DNA of 11,044 bases from assembly GCA_027348305.1 (NCBI GenBank), contig DAIEPS010000047.1, positions 1 through 11,044 on the forward strand, written 5' to 3'. Each line of letters starts with the position of its first letter. Position 1 is the stretch's first letter. Both the position numbers and the translations under genes were made by a program. The notes beneath the pieces were generated by a model. That model ran no database searches, was not told the origin of the DNA, and was given only the letters and a program-made list of their open reading frames with translations. This document shows, piece after piece, positions 1 through 6,551 of this stretch. This stretch comes from Anaerolineaceae bacterium. GTDB taxonomy: Bacteria > Chloroflexota > Anaerolineae > Anaerolineales > Anaerolineaceae.

Positions 1-2
1 CC

Positions 3-929
3 ATGGCCGGGTTCGCAGCGGCGCGATATGAACTGCTGCGGCGCGCCGGCTGGGACGTGAACACGAAGGGGCTTTTCGGAGCGCCGCCCATCCGCGTGGT
101 GGTGGGGGCAGAAGCCCACAGCTCGGTGTTCAAGGCGTTGGCGATCTTGGGGCTGGGCAGGGAGCGGGTGGAATTGGTGCCCGTGGACGAGCAGGGCCGC
201 ATGCGCGCGGATAAAGTTCCGCCAATGGATAACAACACCCTGCTGATCCTGCAGGCCGGCAACGTGAACTCGGGGTCGTTTGACCCGATCGATGCGTTGT
301 GTGATGCAGCCAACAGGGCAGGTGCCTGGGTGCATGTGGATGGTGCGTTTGGCTTGTGGGCGGCAGCTTCTGCCAGCAGAAAGCACCTGACCAAAGGCAT
401 TGAGAAAGCGGATTCCTGGTCTGTGGATGGGCACAAGACGCTCAACACACCCTATGACTGCGGTATTGTGATCTGCAAAGACCGCAACGCGATGATCACG
501 GCCATGCAGGCCAGCGGCGATTACATCCTCTACGGCGACGAACGGGATGGCATGCTGTATTCGCCAGACATGTCCCGCCGCGGTAGGGCGGTGGAGCTGT
601 GGGCGACGCTCAAGTTGTTGGGCAGGAGCGGAGTGGAAGAACTGGTGGACGGCTTGTGTGAGCGTGCATCCCAATTTGAGGAAGAGATCAAGGCAGCCGG
701 TTTTAATGTCTTGAACGATGTGGTATTCAACCAGGTGTTGGTGGCCTGCGGCTCCCCCGAAGAGACGGCGGCAACGCTGCGGAACTTGCAGCAGTCCGGC
801 GAGTGTTGGTGCGGCAGCGGCAAATGGCACAACACACCCGTGATCAGGGTCAGTGTGTGTTCCTGGGCGACGACCAAAGAAGACATCAGCCGGACGGTGA
901 GGGCTTTTATAAAGGCAAGAAACGGTTAA
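3..929 (+). CDS. PLP-dependent group II decarboxylase, 5'-truncated by the window edge
   Basis: C-terminal 308 residues of a fold-type I PLP enzyme of the aromatic-L-amino-acid/glutamate decarboxylase group, predicted to be cytoplasmic. The family removes the alpha-carboxylate of an amino acid, but the substrate cannot be read from this sequence. Residues counted from the first visible Met: His39 in AEAHSSV (cofactor-stacking His), Asp113 in HVDGAFG (pairs with the pyridine nitrogen) and Lys145 in SVDGHKTLNTPYDCG (Schiff-base lysine). The order and spacing fit the family. Full-length members have about 450-480 residues, so roughly 150 N-terminal residues probably lie outside the window. The ATG at 3 is then an internal Met in an open frame, not the start. 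The gene ends with TAA at 927-929, just before a strong hairpin. It converges on gdhA and nothing links the two functionally. An aminotransferase-like or sphingosine-phosphate-lyase-like relative is the main alternative. Confidence 0.85.
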   Translation: MAGFAAARYELLRRAGWDVNTKGLFGAPPIRVVVGAEAHSSVFKALAILGLGRERVELVPVDEQGRMRADKVPPMDNNTLLILQAGNVNSGSFDPIDALCDAANRAGAWVHVDGAFGLWAAASASRKHLTKGIEKADSWSVDGHKTLNTPYDCGIVICKDRNAMITAMQASGDYILYGDERDGMLYSPDMSRRGRAVELWATLKLLGRSGVEELVDGLCERASQFEEEIKAAGFNVLNDVVFNQVLVACGSPEETAATLRNLQQSGECWCGSGKWHNTPVIRVSVCSWATTKEDISRTVRAFIKARNG

Positions 930-935
930 AGTGTA

Positions 936-994
936 GACCCCCGCGGTTTGATACTGGAGATTCCTCTCAATTCATCAAAACCGCGGGGGTCTTT
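936..994 (+). terminator. Intrinsic terminator of the decarboxylase gene
   Basis: A perfect 14-bp inverted repeat (936-949 GACCCCCGCGGTTT with 978-991 AAACCGCGGGGGTC) begins seven bases after the stop codon and is followed by TTT. The loop is long (28 nt), and a few more pairs form inside it (GAT/ATC with one bulge). The U-tract is short, but the GC-rich stem and its position support termination of the + strand gene. Confidence 0.7.
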
Positions 995-1001
995 CGTAAG
1001 A

Positions 1002-1028
1002 ATCGGAAATCTTTTTTAGATTTCCGAT
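1002..1028. repeat. 11-bp hairpin in the convergent gap
   Basis: ATCGGAAATCT (1002-1012) and AGATTTCCGAT (1018-1028) form a perfect stem around a TTTTT loop. There is no T-tract on either outer side, so it is not a standard terminator. It may be a backup transcription stop or an mRNA-end stabiliser between the convergent decarboxylase and gdhA. Confidence 0.5.
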
Positions 1029-1050
1029 CCTTGCCCTAAAATGCTAGAGC

Positions 1051-1062
1051 GCAGCGCGCTGC
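1051..1062. repeat. 12-bp perfect palindrome
   Basis: GCAGCGCGCTGC is a perfect palindrome in the gap between the convergent genes. It is followed by the short palindrome GCATGC (1061-1066). The function is unknown; it is one of several inverted repeats packed between 930 and 1140. Confidence 0.4.
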
Positions 1063-1113
1063 ATGCACCCGAGGTAGTTTTGCGAAAGGCGTGCCCTTTC
1101 GAGAAAGGCAGCA

Positions 1114-1137
1114 GGGCACGGCACGCCGTGCCCCTAC
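1114..1137. repeat. GTAGGGG-type palindromic repeat element, copy A
   Basis: GGGCACGGC (1114-1122) and GCCGTGCCC (1125-1133) form a 9-bp stem around AC. The outer edge continues to CCCTAC (1132-1137), so the minus strand reads GTAGGGGCACGGC and so on. It lies 14-37 bases downstream of the gdhA stop. It shares its GTAGGGG end and dyad layout with the element at 2617-2644 on the other side of gdhA, which suggests a dispersed palindromic family. No T-run follows on the minus strand, but the stem could still protect or end the gdhA transcript. A neighbouring CCTTTC/GAAAGG stem (1095-1108) and a GTGCCC (1091-1096) that can pair with GGGCAC (1114-1119) allow alternative folds. Confidence 0.55.
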
Positions 1138-1150
1138 CATAACTCTCGAA

Positions 1151-2506
1151 TTATACGATGCCGTAAGCCAGCATGGATTTGGCGACTTTGAGGAAGCCGG
1201 CGATGTTGGCGCCCACCACGTAGTTGCCCTTGCAGCCGTATTCTTCAGACGCTTCGAGTGCAGAAGCGTGGATGTTCTTCATGATAACCTGCAGTTTCTG
1301 ATCCACCTCTTCACGCGACCAGCTCATGCGCATGGCATTCTGCGACATTTCGAGCCCGCTGACGGCCACACCGCCGGCGTTGGCGGCCTTGCCCGGGCCG
1401 TAAAGCACGTGGTTGTCTAAAAAGACCTGCACGGCTTCGAGGTCGGAGGGCATGTTGGCGCCCTCAGAAACACAGGTGCAGCCGTTCCTGACCATGGCTT
1501 CGGCTTCAGCCTTGTGGATCTCGTTCTCATGCGCGGAGGGGAAGCTCATATCCACTTTGAGGTTCTGTTCCTTGATCACTTCCCAAACCGTCTTGTCTGC
1601 AAAATAAGGGACCTTGTATATCTCGGCGTACTCGCTCATGCGTCCGCGGCGGTGGTTCTTGAGGTCCAGGACGAAGTTAAGCTTTTCAGCGTCGATGCCG
1701 GCTTCGTCCACGATCGTGCCATTGGAGTCGGAAAGTGTGATGGTCTTGGCGCCTAGTTGGTTGAGTTTTTCGACCGTGTATTGGGCGACGTTGCCAGAAC
1801 CGCTGACCGCGGCGGATTTACCGCTGATCTGCTGACCGCGCGTGGCGAGCATCTCCGCGGCGAAGTAGACCGCACCGTAACCGGTGGCCTCGGGGCGGAT
1901 CAAGCTGCCGCCGTATTCCAAACCCTTGCCGGTAAGCACGCTGTTATTGGCATTGACGATCTTGAGGTAATAGCCGTAGAGATAACCGATCTCGCGTCCG
2001 CCCACGCCGATATCCCCGGCGGGCACATCCGTGTTGGGGCCGATGTGGCGGTAGAGTTCACGCATGAAGGCCTGGCAGAAGCGCATGACCTCGTTGTCGG
2101 TCTTACCCTTGGGGTCAAAATCCGATCCGCCTTTGGCGCCGCCCATGGGCAGGGTGGTGAGCGAGTTCTTGAAGATCTGCTCAAAACCGAGGAACTTGAT
2201 GATGCCGAGGTTCACGGATGGATGGAAGCGCAGGCCGCCTTTATAGGGGCCGATGGCGTTGTTAAACTGGATGCGGAATCCGCGGTTGATCTGTACCTCG
2301 CCGCTGTCATCCACCCAGGGTACGCGAAAGAGAATGGCGCGGTCCGGGATGACAATACGGTCATAGATCTTGGCTTTAACAAAATCAGGATGTTTCTCAG
2401 CAGTGGGTTCCAATGAAGTGAGCACTTCCTGAACGGCCTGCAAAAACTCCGGCTGGCCGGAATCTTTTTCCTGTAAGCGTGAAATGACGTCTTGAACAAG
2501 CGACAT
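1151..2506 (-). CDS. gdhA: NADP-type glutamate dehydrogenase, catalytically intact
   Basis: Hexameric glutamate dehydrogenase of 451 residues, the usual length for the approximately 450-residue class. It reductively aminates 2-oxoglutarate with ammonium in the cytoplasm. The key residues fall at the same numbers as in the Clostridium symbiosum enzyme: Lys89 (GPYKGGLRF), Lys113 (FKNSLTTLP), catalytic Lys125 (GGAKGG) and Asp165 (PAGDIGVGG). The Rossmann segment SGSGNVAQ followed by SDSNGTIVDEAG resembles the NADP-dependent enterobacterial type, so an assimilatory role is likely. ATG at 2504-2506 is preferred because GGGAGGG (2512-2518) lies five bases upstream. An in-frame ATG at 2528-2530 would add eight residues and place that Shine-Dalgarno inside the gene. 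A possible promoter lies at 2533-2562. The gene appears to be its own transcription unit, next to an operon that carries a GDH paralogue lacking the active-site lysines (4394-5683). Confidence 0.96.
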   Translation of the reverse strand: MSLVQDVISRLQEKDSGQPEFLQAVQEVLTSLEPTAEKHPDFVKAKIYDRIVIPDRAILFRVPWVDDSGEVQINRGFRIQFNNAIGPYKGGLRFHPSVNLGIIKFLGFEQIFKNSLTTLPMGGAKGGSDFDPKGKTDNEVMRFCQAFMRELYRHIGPNTDVPAGDIGVGGREIGYLYGYYLKIVNANNSVLTGKGLEYGGSLIRPEATGYGAVYFAAEMLATRGQQISGKSAAVSGSGNVAQYTVEKLNQLGAKTITLSDSNGTIVDEAGIDAEKLNFVLDLKNHRRGRMSEYAEIYKVPYFADKTVWEVIKEQNLKVDMSFPSAHENEIHKAEAEAMVRNGCTCVSEGANMPSDLEAVQVFLDNHVLYGPGKAANAGGVAVSGLEMSQNAMRMSWSREEVDQKLQVIMKNIHASALEASEEYGCKGNYVVGANIAGFLKVAKSMLAYGIV

Positions 2507-2532
2507 GGTTTCCCTCCCGAGAAAACACAAAA

Positions 2533-2562
2533 GTTAAAGAGGTATAACATACCGGACGTCAA
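2533..2562 (-). promoter_or_regulatory. Possible gdhA promoter
   Basis: On the minus strand, TTGACG (2562-2557) is followed after 18 bases by TTTAAC (2538-2533), upstream of the gdhA ribosome site. The -35 is good and the -10 is weak. An overlapping TTATAC offers another -10 but lacks a -35. Further upstream, 2573-2609 is an A-rich low-complexity run on the plus strand (T-rich on the minus strand) that may act as an UP-like element. Confidence 0.3.
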
Positions 2563-2616
2563 GAAAAGCTGAAAAAAGGGGAGGAAAAAATGAAAAAAAA
2601 ATGAAAATGGCATACA

Positions 2617-2644
2617 GTAGGGGTTCGTTGCAACGAACCCCTAC
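2617..2644. repeat. GTAGGGG-type palindromic repeat element, copy B
   Basis: A perfect 28-bp palindrome: the arm GTAGGGGTTCGTTG (2617-2630) is mirrored exactly by 2631-2644. It starts six bases beyond the stop of the PEP/pyruvate-binding gene on the minus strand, between that operon and gdhA. It can form a 12- to 13-bp hairpin. The nearest T-rich run on the minus strand is about ten bases away, so termination is possible but not textbook. It shares the GTAGGGG end with the element at 1114-1137. A gene-sized stretch with matching ends on both sides suggests a repeat family rather than two unrelated terminators. Confidence 0.7.
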
Positions 2645-2649
2645 AAGAA

Positions 2650-4377
2650 TTATGAATGGTGAATCGTCCCGCGGCCGCGACGGCCGTCGACCTTGATGTG
2701 CAGCGGCTTTTCCAACCTGACGTGGCGGGTATAGTGGATCGCATTCGCCACGGGTTGTTTCAAGAGCCAATCCCAATCCACACGGAAGGGGCTGGTGAAT
2801 GGCATGGAAAAGTGTTTGACACCAAGGTTGATGATGTTGTGGAAGTAATGCGACCCCTGGCTTAATTCCACTTTAACATTCTGCTGGGTGGCTTCGATGA
2901 TCACGCTGGCGCCGCAGATCTGCCCCCAGGTGACCGGGATGCCCAGCCAGGAATCTTCAGTGCCCAGGCGGCCAAAGACGATCAGCAGGTAGCTGCGGCC
3001 TTCATCCAAAAGACGGCGGTTGTGGGCTTCAAGCTCCTCAGCCATGGGGCGGGTGTTCTTCAGGTCAAACAACTCGGGGATGACATAAACGATATCGGTG
3101 ATGCTGTCATCCACGCCGTTGCCCAAAACCACTTCAGATGAGGCCAGCGCGTTTGGATCCTGCATTTCTTCAGCCGTGAGCTTAAGATCCCCTTCGGGTA
3201 CGACCATGGGACGTACCTGCAAAAAACCAAAGCGGGGAGGATCAAAGGTCATGGCAAATTCGACTTCCACGGGGCAGCCGAGTTTTGCCTCGCAGCTTGC
3301 CAGCATGCGTTTGATCAGCGCATTCACTGGGATATCCTTCATCACCAGCAAAGGTGAGAAGGTCAGCGCACGGATGCCCTTTGAACCGGTGCCGATCATC
3401 ATGCGTTCGGCCTGCGGATCGTAGGTGGAGGCCAGGTGGAAGAGGGTGCCATCCTTGTCTGCGGTCATCAGGTTCTCGATCTGCAGAAACTCGGTCTCCT
3501 TGATGGGATTGAACTCGGGCGGTTCACCCATGTTGATCATCCAAAAATCGGTCTGGGTTTCCTTGAGCAATTCCTCGGTGGAATCGTAGGGCGGGGGCAT
3601 CTCAGGGTAAGCCGGGGAATAGATCCAGCAGCGGCCGCCATCGACGATCGTTTTGCCGAGCCCAAGCGCCAGGTTGACCACACCGTCTTCGGGTTTGGCA
3701 GGCCTGAGCGGATAGAAGTTATATGAACGGGCGACGCCTGAAAGCTCCGGGTAGAAACGGTTTTGGTGGCGGCATCCGATGACTTCCTGCAATATAACGG
3801 CCATTTTTTCCTGGCAGATATCCAGCCCGGTGGCCTGACAGTAATCCCGCGCAATCTTGAAAAAAGTGGAAGCCCACACGAATTTGACCGCTTCGATCAA
3901 TTTGGCGAAGCGCGTATCCGGGTCGGGCTGGTTGTTCGGGATCATCTTGGTGAGATAAACGCCTGCAAAGGGGCGCTGGGTCTGGTCTTCAAGAAGCCCT
4001 GAAGAACGGACGGCCAGGGGGGTCGTCCAGGTGGTGGAGAGCGCCCGCAGTTCACCGAGGGCTTCAAAGGGCATATCGCCGCGTTGAAAGGCGTTTGCAA
4101 TGCGCGCATCTGACAGACCTGAATGGGCGATATCCTGTAAACCGTTGCGTTGGATGAAGGCTTCAAAAATGCTGGTGCCCAGCACGGTCAGCTTTGGAAT
4201 ATCAAGTTTGATCTCGGGGAAGGAGGATTGATCCAGTTCGGTCAGGGTTTGATGGACGGAGAGCAGCCCCTGGGCTTTGCCGCCCAGTTCTTCACGGCCA
4301 TCTCCCACAGCCATCCTATCCAGCTCGGATTGGCGGCGCATGGATAGCAATTGAAAATGATGCGTAATCCTGATCAT
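2650..4377 (-). CDS. PEP/pyruvate-binding (PPDK_N-type ATP-grasp) domain protein without catalytic partner domains
   Basis: A 575-residue protein related to the N-terminal nucleotide-binding domain of PEP synthase and pyruvate phosphate dikinase. The expected ATP-site residues are visible: Lys34 (GGKAQGL), Arg124 (AVRSS) with Glu130-Asp131, Glu371 and Glu373 (EVEFAM), and Gln387 and Arg389 (LQVRPM). Residues 469-514 carry a second conserved block (GRLGTEDSWLGIPVTW, then SQGSHYFHN). I recognise it from stand-alone PPDK_N proteins, but its function is unknown to me. There is no phospho-histidine swivelling domain and no PEP-cleaving barrel, so full PEP synthesis is not expected. It is the third gene of an operon, 16 bases after the GDH-like gene. 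No clear Shine-Dalgarno precedes ATG 4377; ATG at 4341 or 4314 are alternatives, and translation may be coupled. The last 12 or so residues are Arg/Gly-rich and run into repeat-like DNA, so the C-terminus may have been remodelled. Confidence 0.85.
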   Translation of the reverse strand: MIRITHHFQLLSMRRQSELDRMAVGDGREELGGKAQGLLSVHQTLTELDQSSFPEIKLDIPKLTVLGTSIFEAFIQRNGLQDIAHSGLSDARIANAFQRGDMPFEALGELRALSTTWTTPLAVRSSGLLEDQTQRPFAGVYLTKMIPNNQPDPDTRFAKLIEAVKFVWASTFFKIARDYCQATGLDICQEKMAVILQEVIGCRHQNRFYPELSGVARSYNFYPLRPAKPEDGVVNLALGLGKTIVDGGRCWIYSPAYPEMPPPYDSTEELLKETQTDFWMINMGEPPEFNPIKETEFLQIENLMTADKDGTLFHLASTYDPQAERMMIGTGSKGIRALTFSPLLVMKDIPVNALIKRMLASCEAKLGCPVEVEFAMTFDPPRFGFLQVRPMVVPEGDLKLTAEEMQDPNALASSEVVLGNGVDDSITDIVYVIPELFDLKNTRPMAEELEAHNRRLLDEGRSYLLIVFGRLGTEDSWLGIPVTWGQICGASVIIEATQQNVKVELSQGSHYFHNIINLGVKHFSMPFTSPFRVDWDWLLKQPVANAIHYTRHVRLEKPLHIKVDGRRGRGTIHHS

Positions 4378-4393
4378 AGAAGAAAGTCGGAGG

Positions 4394-5683
4394 CTAGATC
4401 AATCCGCGGTCCAGGCAGGCGCGTGCCACCCTGTCCACGGCGAGCATGTAGACTGCATCACGGGAAGTGGTGTTGTTCATTTTGGCAAAGGTGGAAACGT
4501 CAATATAAGCCGAGGTCATCAGTGAATCCAGCTTGCTCAACACTTCGTCTTTGCTCCAGTAATAATTCATGTTGCTCTGCACCTGTTCGAAGTAGCTGCA
4601 TATGACACCGCCGGAATTGGCCAGGATATCTGGGATGATGAGGATGCCGCGTTTGGTCAATTCAGGGTCCACCACCGGGTTGGTGGGGCCGTTGGCGGCT
4701 TCGGCAATGATCTTGACTTTGGGGCTGATCAAATTGACGTTGTCGGTGCGGATCTGATTTTCGAGTGCGGCAGGCACAAGGATGTCCACATCCTGTTGGA
4801 GCCAGGCGTCGCCGGGCAGGCACTCTATGCCGAGGGAGAGTGCCTTAAGTTTGTCGATCTCGCCAAAGCGGTCGGTAATCGAGACGAGCAGGTCAAAATC
4901 AATACCTTCCTTCTTGCGGAAGGCGTAGGTGGTGCGGTCGGTCTGATTCCAGCAGGCCACGCACTGGATGGTGCCGCCCATCTGGTGATAAAGCTGGGCA
5001 GCGTGCATTCCGACCAGGCCGAAGCCTTGAAAGCTGGCGCTGGTCTTTTCTACCGCTATGCCCATGTCTTTGAGGGCTTCACGTACGGCGATCATCACCC
5101 CGTAGCCTGGGGCTTCTTTGCGGCCCTGAGAACCGGCGTGATGCAAGGGCTTGCCGGTGACAAAACCGGGACTTTTGTGCCCGACGATGGTTTCATATTC
5201 ATCAAGCATCCACAGCATGTGCTGTGGGCCGGTCATGATGTCGGGGCCGAGCACGTCCCAATCGGGGCCGGATTGATGCGCCACCTTGCGCACAAATCCG
5301 CGGCAGATGCGTTCCATTTCCATCGGGCTTAGACTGTGCGGGTCGCAGGCCACGCCGCTGGCGCTGCCGCCCAGGGGCAGGTTGACGATGGCGGTTTCCC
5401 AGGTCATCCACATGCCCAGTGCGCGGATGGTATCAAGGGTCTGGGCGGGGTGAAAACGAACACCGCCTTTGCCGGGTCCGCGGCTGTCGTTGAACTGCAC
5501 GTGAAAGCCGCGCAGCACTTTCGATTCGCCGTTATCCAGTTTGATGGGCAGGCTGAACTGGCTTTCTCGCATGGGAAGACGCAGAAACTCGCGCACCGGC
5601 TGCTCAAGGTCGAGCAGGTCCGCGCAGCGGTCAAACTGCTTTTGGGCCATTTCAAAGAGGTTAAAGGAGCCGTCGCTATCCAT
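4394..5683 (-). CDS. Glutamate-dehydrogenase-like protein lacking active-site lysines (probable pseudoenzyme)
   Basis: A 429-residue Glu/Leu/Phe/Val dehydrogenase homologue. Aligned to intact GDH, the spacing of the four key active-site positions is identical (24, 12, 40). The first lysine is kept (Lys72, GPGKGGVRF) and so is the Asp (Asp148, VLGPDIMT). The second lysine is Glu96 (MTWETAIV) and the catalytic lysine is Ala108 (GGSASG instead of GGAKGG). The codons (GAA 5398-5396, GCC 5362-5360) lie in an otherwise undamaged frame. The Rossmann loop is present (GFGLVG, about 220-225), as is the C-terminal ANSGGV...SYFE segment, so the fold and perhaps nucleotide binding survive. Normal oxidative deamination is not expected. 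Known precedent: Thermus thermophilus has a non-catalytic GDH subunit that regulates its catalytic partner. The start lies three bases after the response-regulator stop, with AAAGGG upstream, so the two are translationally coupled. A changed substrate is the alternative. Confidence 0.9.
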   Translation of the reverse strand: MDSDGSFNLFEMAQKQFDRCADLLDLEQPVREFLRLPMRESQFSLPIKLDNGESKVLRGFHVQFNDSRGPGKGGVRFHPAQTLDTIRALGMWMTWETAIVNLPLGGSASGVACDPHSLSPMEMERICRGFVRKVAHQSGPDWDVLGPDIMTGPQHMLWMLDEYETIVGHKSPGFVTGKPLHHAGSQGRKEAPGYGVMIAVREALKDMGIAVEKTSASFQGFGLVGMHAAQLYHQMGGTIQCVACWNQTDRTTYAFRKKEGIDFDLLVSITDRFGEIDKLKALSLGIECLPGDAWLQQDVDILVPAALENQIRTDNVNLISPKVKIIAEAANGPTNPVVDPELTKRGILIIPDILANSGGVICSYFEQVQSNMNYYWSKDEVLSKLDSLMTSAYIDVSTFAKMNNTTSRDAVYMLAVDRVARACLDRGLI

Positions 5684-5686
5684 GGA

Positions 5687-6400
5687 TTATTTCCCTTTGG
5701 GCTTGTTCGGAGGGGTTGAAACCAATTTGTAGCCAATGCCTGAGAGGCTGACGATCATGGCGGGCTGGGAGGGTGTTTTCTCAAGCTTCTTGCGCAAAAG
5801 GTGCACGTATGAGCGCAGGTAATCAAGTTCGTGGCGATATTCGGGCCCCCAGACTTCGCGCAGCAGCTGTTCGTGCAGCATAACCTGGTCGGGATGTTTG
5901 GCAAGCTCCAGCAGCAGGTTGTATTCAGTTTCGGTAAGATACACGGCAACGTCATCCACGCTGACCTGGCGGGAAACCTGGTTGATGGTGAGGGATCCGC
6001 ATTCGATGATCTCAGGCGTGGAAGGGGCGTTTTTGACGCGCCGAAGGATGGATTTAACGCGTGCGAGCAGGATGCGCGAATCAAAAGGCTTGACAATGTA
6101 ATCGTCCGCGCCATTTTCAAGTGCACGCACTTCATCATCCGCAGAGGGCCTGTCTGACAGCATGACCACCGGGATGCTTGAAAATTCGCGGATATCGTGG
6201 AGCAGACCAAATCCGTCGAGGGTGCCGTCCAGCCTGGATTCGGTGATGACCAGCACGGGGATCTCACCGGTGACCAACTGCAGGGCGCGATCCGCTTTAT
6301 TGGCGCTGACCGCTTCAAACCCGGCGGAGGATAAGACCTGGCGCAAGAGTGAAATGGATTTTGAATCGATATCCACGATGAGAATTTTTTCAGGTGACAT
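5687..6400 (-). CDS. KdpE/OmpR-type response regulator with a degenerate phosphorylation site
   Basis: 237 residues: a receiver domain (about 4-120) and an OmpR/PhoB winged helix (about 131-229, ending LSGIGYKLV). The closest resemblance I can see is KdpE (REFSSIPVVMLSDR; VWGPEYRHELDYLRSYV). The position of the phospho-acceptor Asp is Glu54 (VITESRL). The acidic pair that binds magnesium reads Asp10-Ile11 instead of two acidic residues. The switch Ser82 and Lys104 (VKPF) are kept, and there is one extra residue between Glu54 and the DG turn. Phosphorelay control is therefore unlikely; the Glu may mimic constant phosphorylation, or another signal may be used. No histidine kinase lies nearby. 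AAGAGGAG (6413-6420) precedes ATG 6400, with a rather long 12-base spacing. It is the first gene of the operon with the GDH-like and PEP/pyruvate-binding genes and is a natural candidate for autoregulation. Confidence 0.93.
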   Translation of the reverse strand: MSPEKILIVDIDSKSISLLRQVLSSAGFEAVSANKADRALQLVTGEIPVLVITESRLDGTLDGFGLLHDIREFSSIPVVMLSDRPSADDEVRALENGADDYIVKPFDSRILLARVKSILRRVKNAPSTPEIIECGSLTINQVSRQVSVDDVAVYLTETEYNLLLELAKHPDQVMLHEQLLREVWGPEYRHELDYLRSYVHLLRKKLEKTPSQPAMIVSLSGIGYKLVSTPPNKPKGK

Positions 6401-6440
6401 ATAAAGGGGCCGCTCCTCTTGAAGAATATTTCAATGTTTA

Positions 6441-6446
6441 ATTATC
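6441..6446 (-). promoter_or_regulatory. Possible extended -10 of the response-regulator operon
   Basis: On the minus strand TGC-GATAAT (hexamer 6446-6441) resembles an extended -10, 41 bases upstream of the start codon. I see no good -35 at the right distance. A small dyad TTTTGC/GCAAAA (6474-6479 and 6485-6490) lies just upstream and could be an operator shared with the divergent unit. Confidence 0.3.
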
Positions 6447-6517
6447 GCACAAACCGGATGATTGTGGGGTTTCTTTTGCCAATTGCAAAATCGTAGGGTA
6501 ATCGTTGATTAAAATTG

Positions 6518-6546
6518 TTGACAAAAGGTTGAGGAAGTTATACTAT
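6518..6546 (+). promoter_or_regulatory. Near-consensus sigma-70 promoter
   Basis: TTGACA (6518-6523, perfect -35) is followed after exactly 17 bases by TACTAT (6541-6546). Predicted initiation is around 6552-6554, which is where a 7-bp RNA hairpin begins. This is the clearest promoter in the window. It drives the short structured RNA at 6552-6647 and, by readthrough or antitermination, the SWIM gene. Confidence 0.8.
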
Positions 6547-6551
6547 ATACC

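Noticed and set aside
1757..2416. Long open frame on the plus strand opposite gdhA (219 codons)
   Set aside because: It is antisense to a clearly conserved enzyme, shows no recognisable motif or ribosome site, and follows from the codon bias of gdhA.
2212..2613. Minus-strand frame extending upstream of gdhA in another phase
   Set aside because: The sequence is Phe/Ser-rich from the A/T-rich upstream run, then overlaps gdhA out of frame; not a protein.
4796..5332. 178-codon plus-strand frame opposite the GDH-like gene
   Set aside because: It is the mirror of conserved coding sequence (mirrors the Rossmann region) and has no independent coding signal.
5360..5398. Sequencing error or frameshift as the cause of the missing lysines in the GDH-like protein
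   Set aside because: The frame is continuous with conserved residues directly on both sides and the key-residue spacing is exact, so substitutions are real in this sequence.
6474..6490. TTTTGC/GCAAAA dyad as a firm operator
   Set aside because: Six base pairs in A/T-rich DNA is too likely by chance; mentioned only as a possibility.
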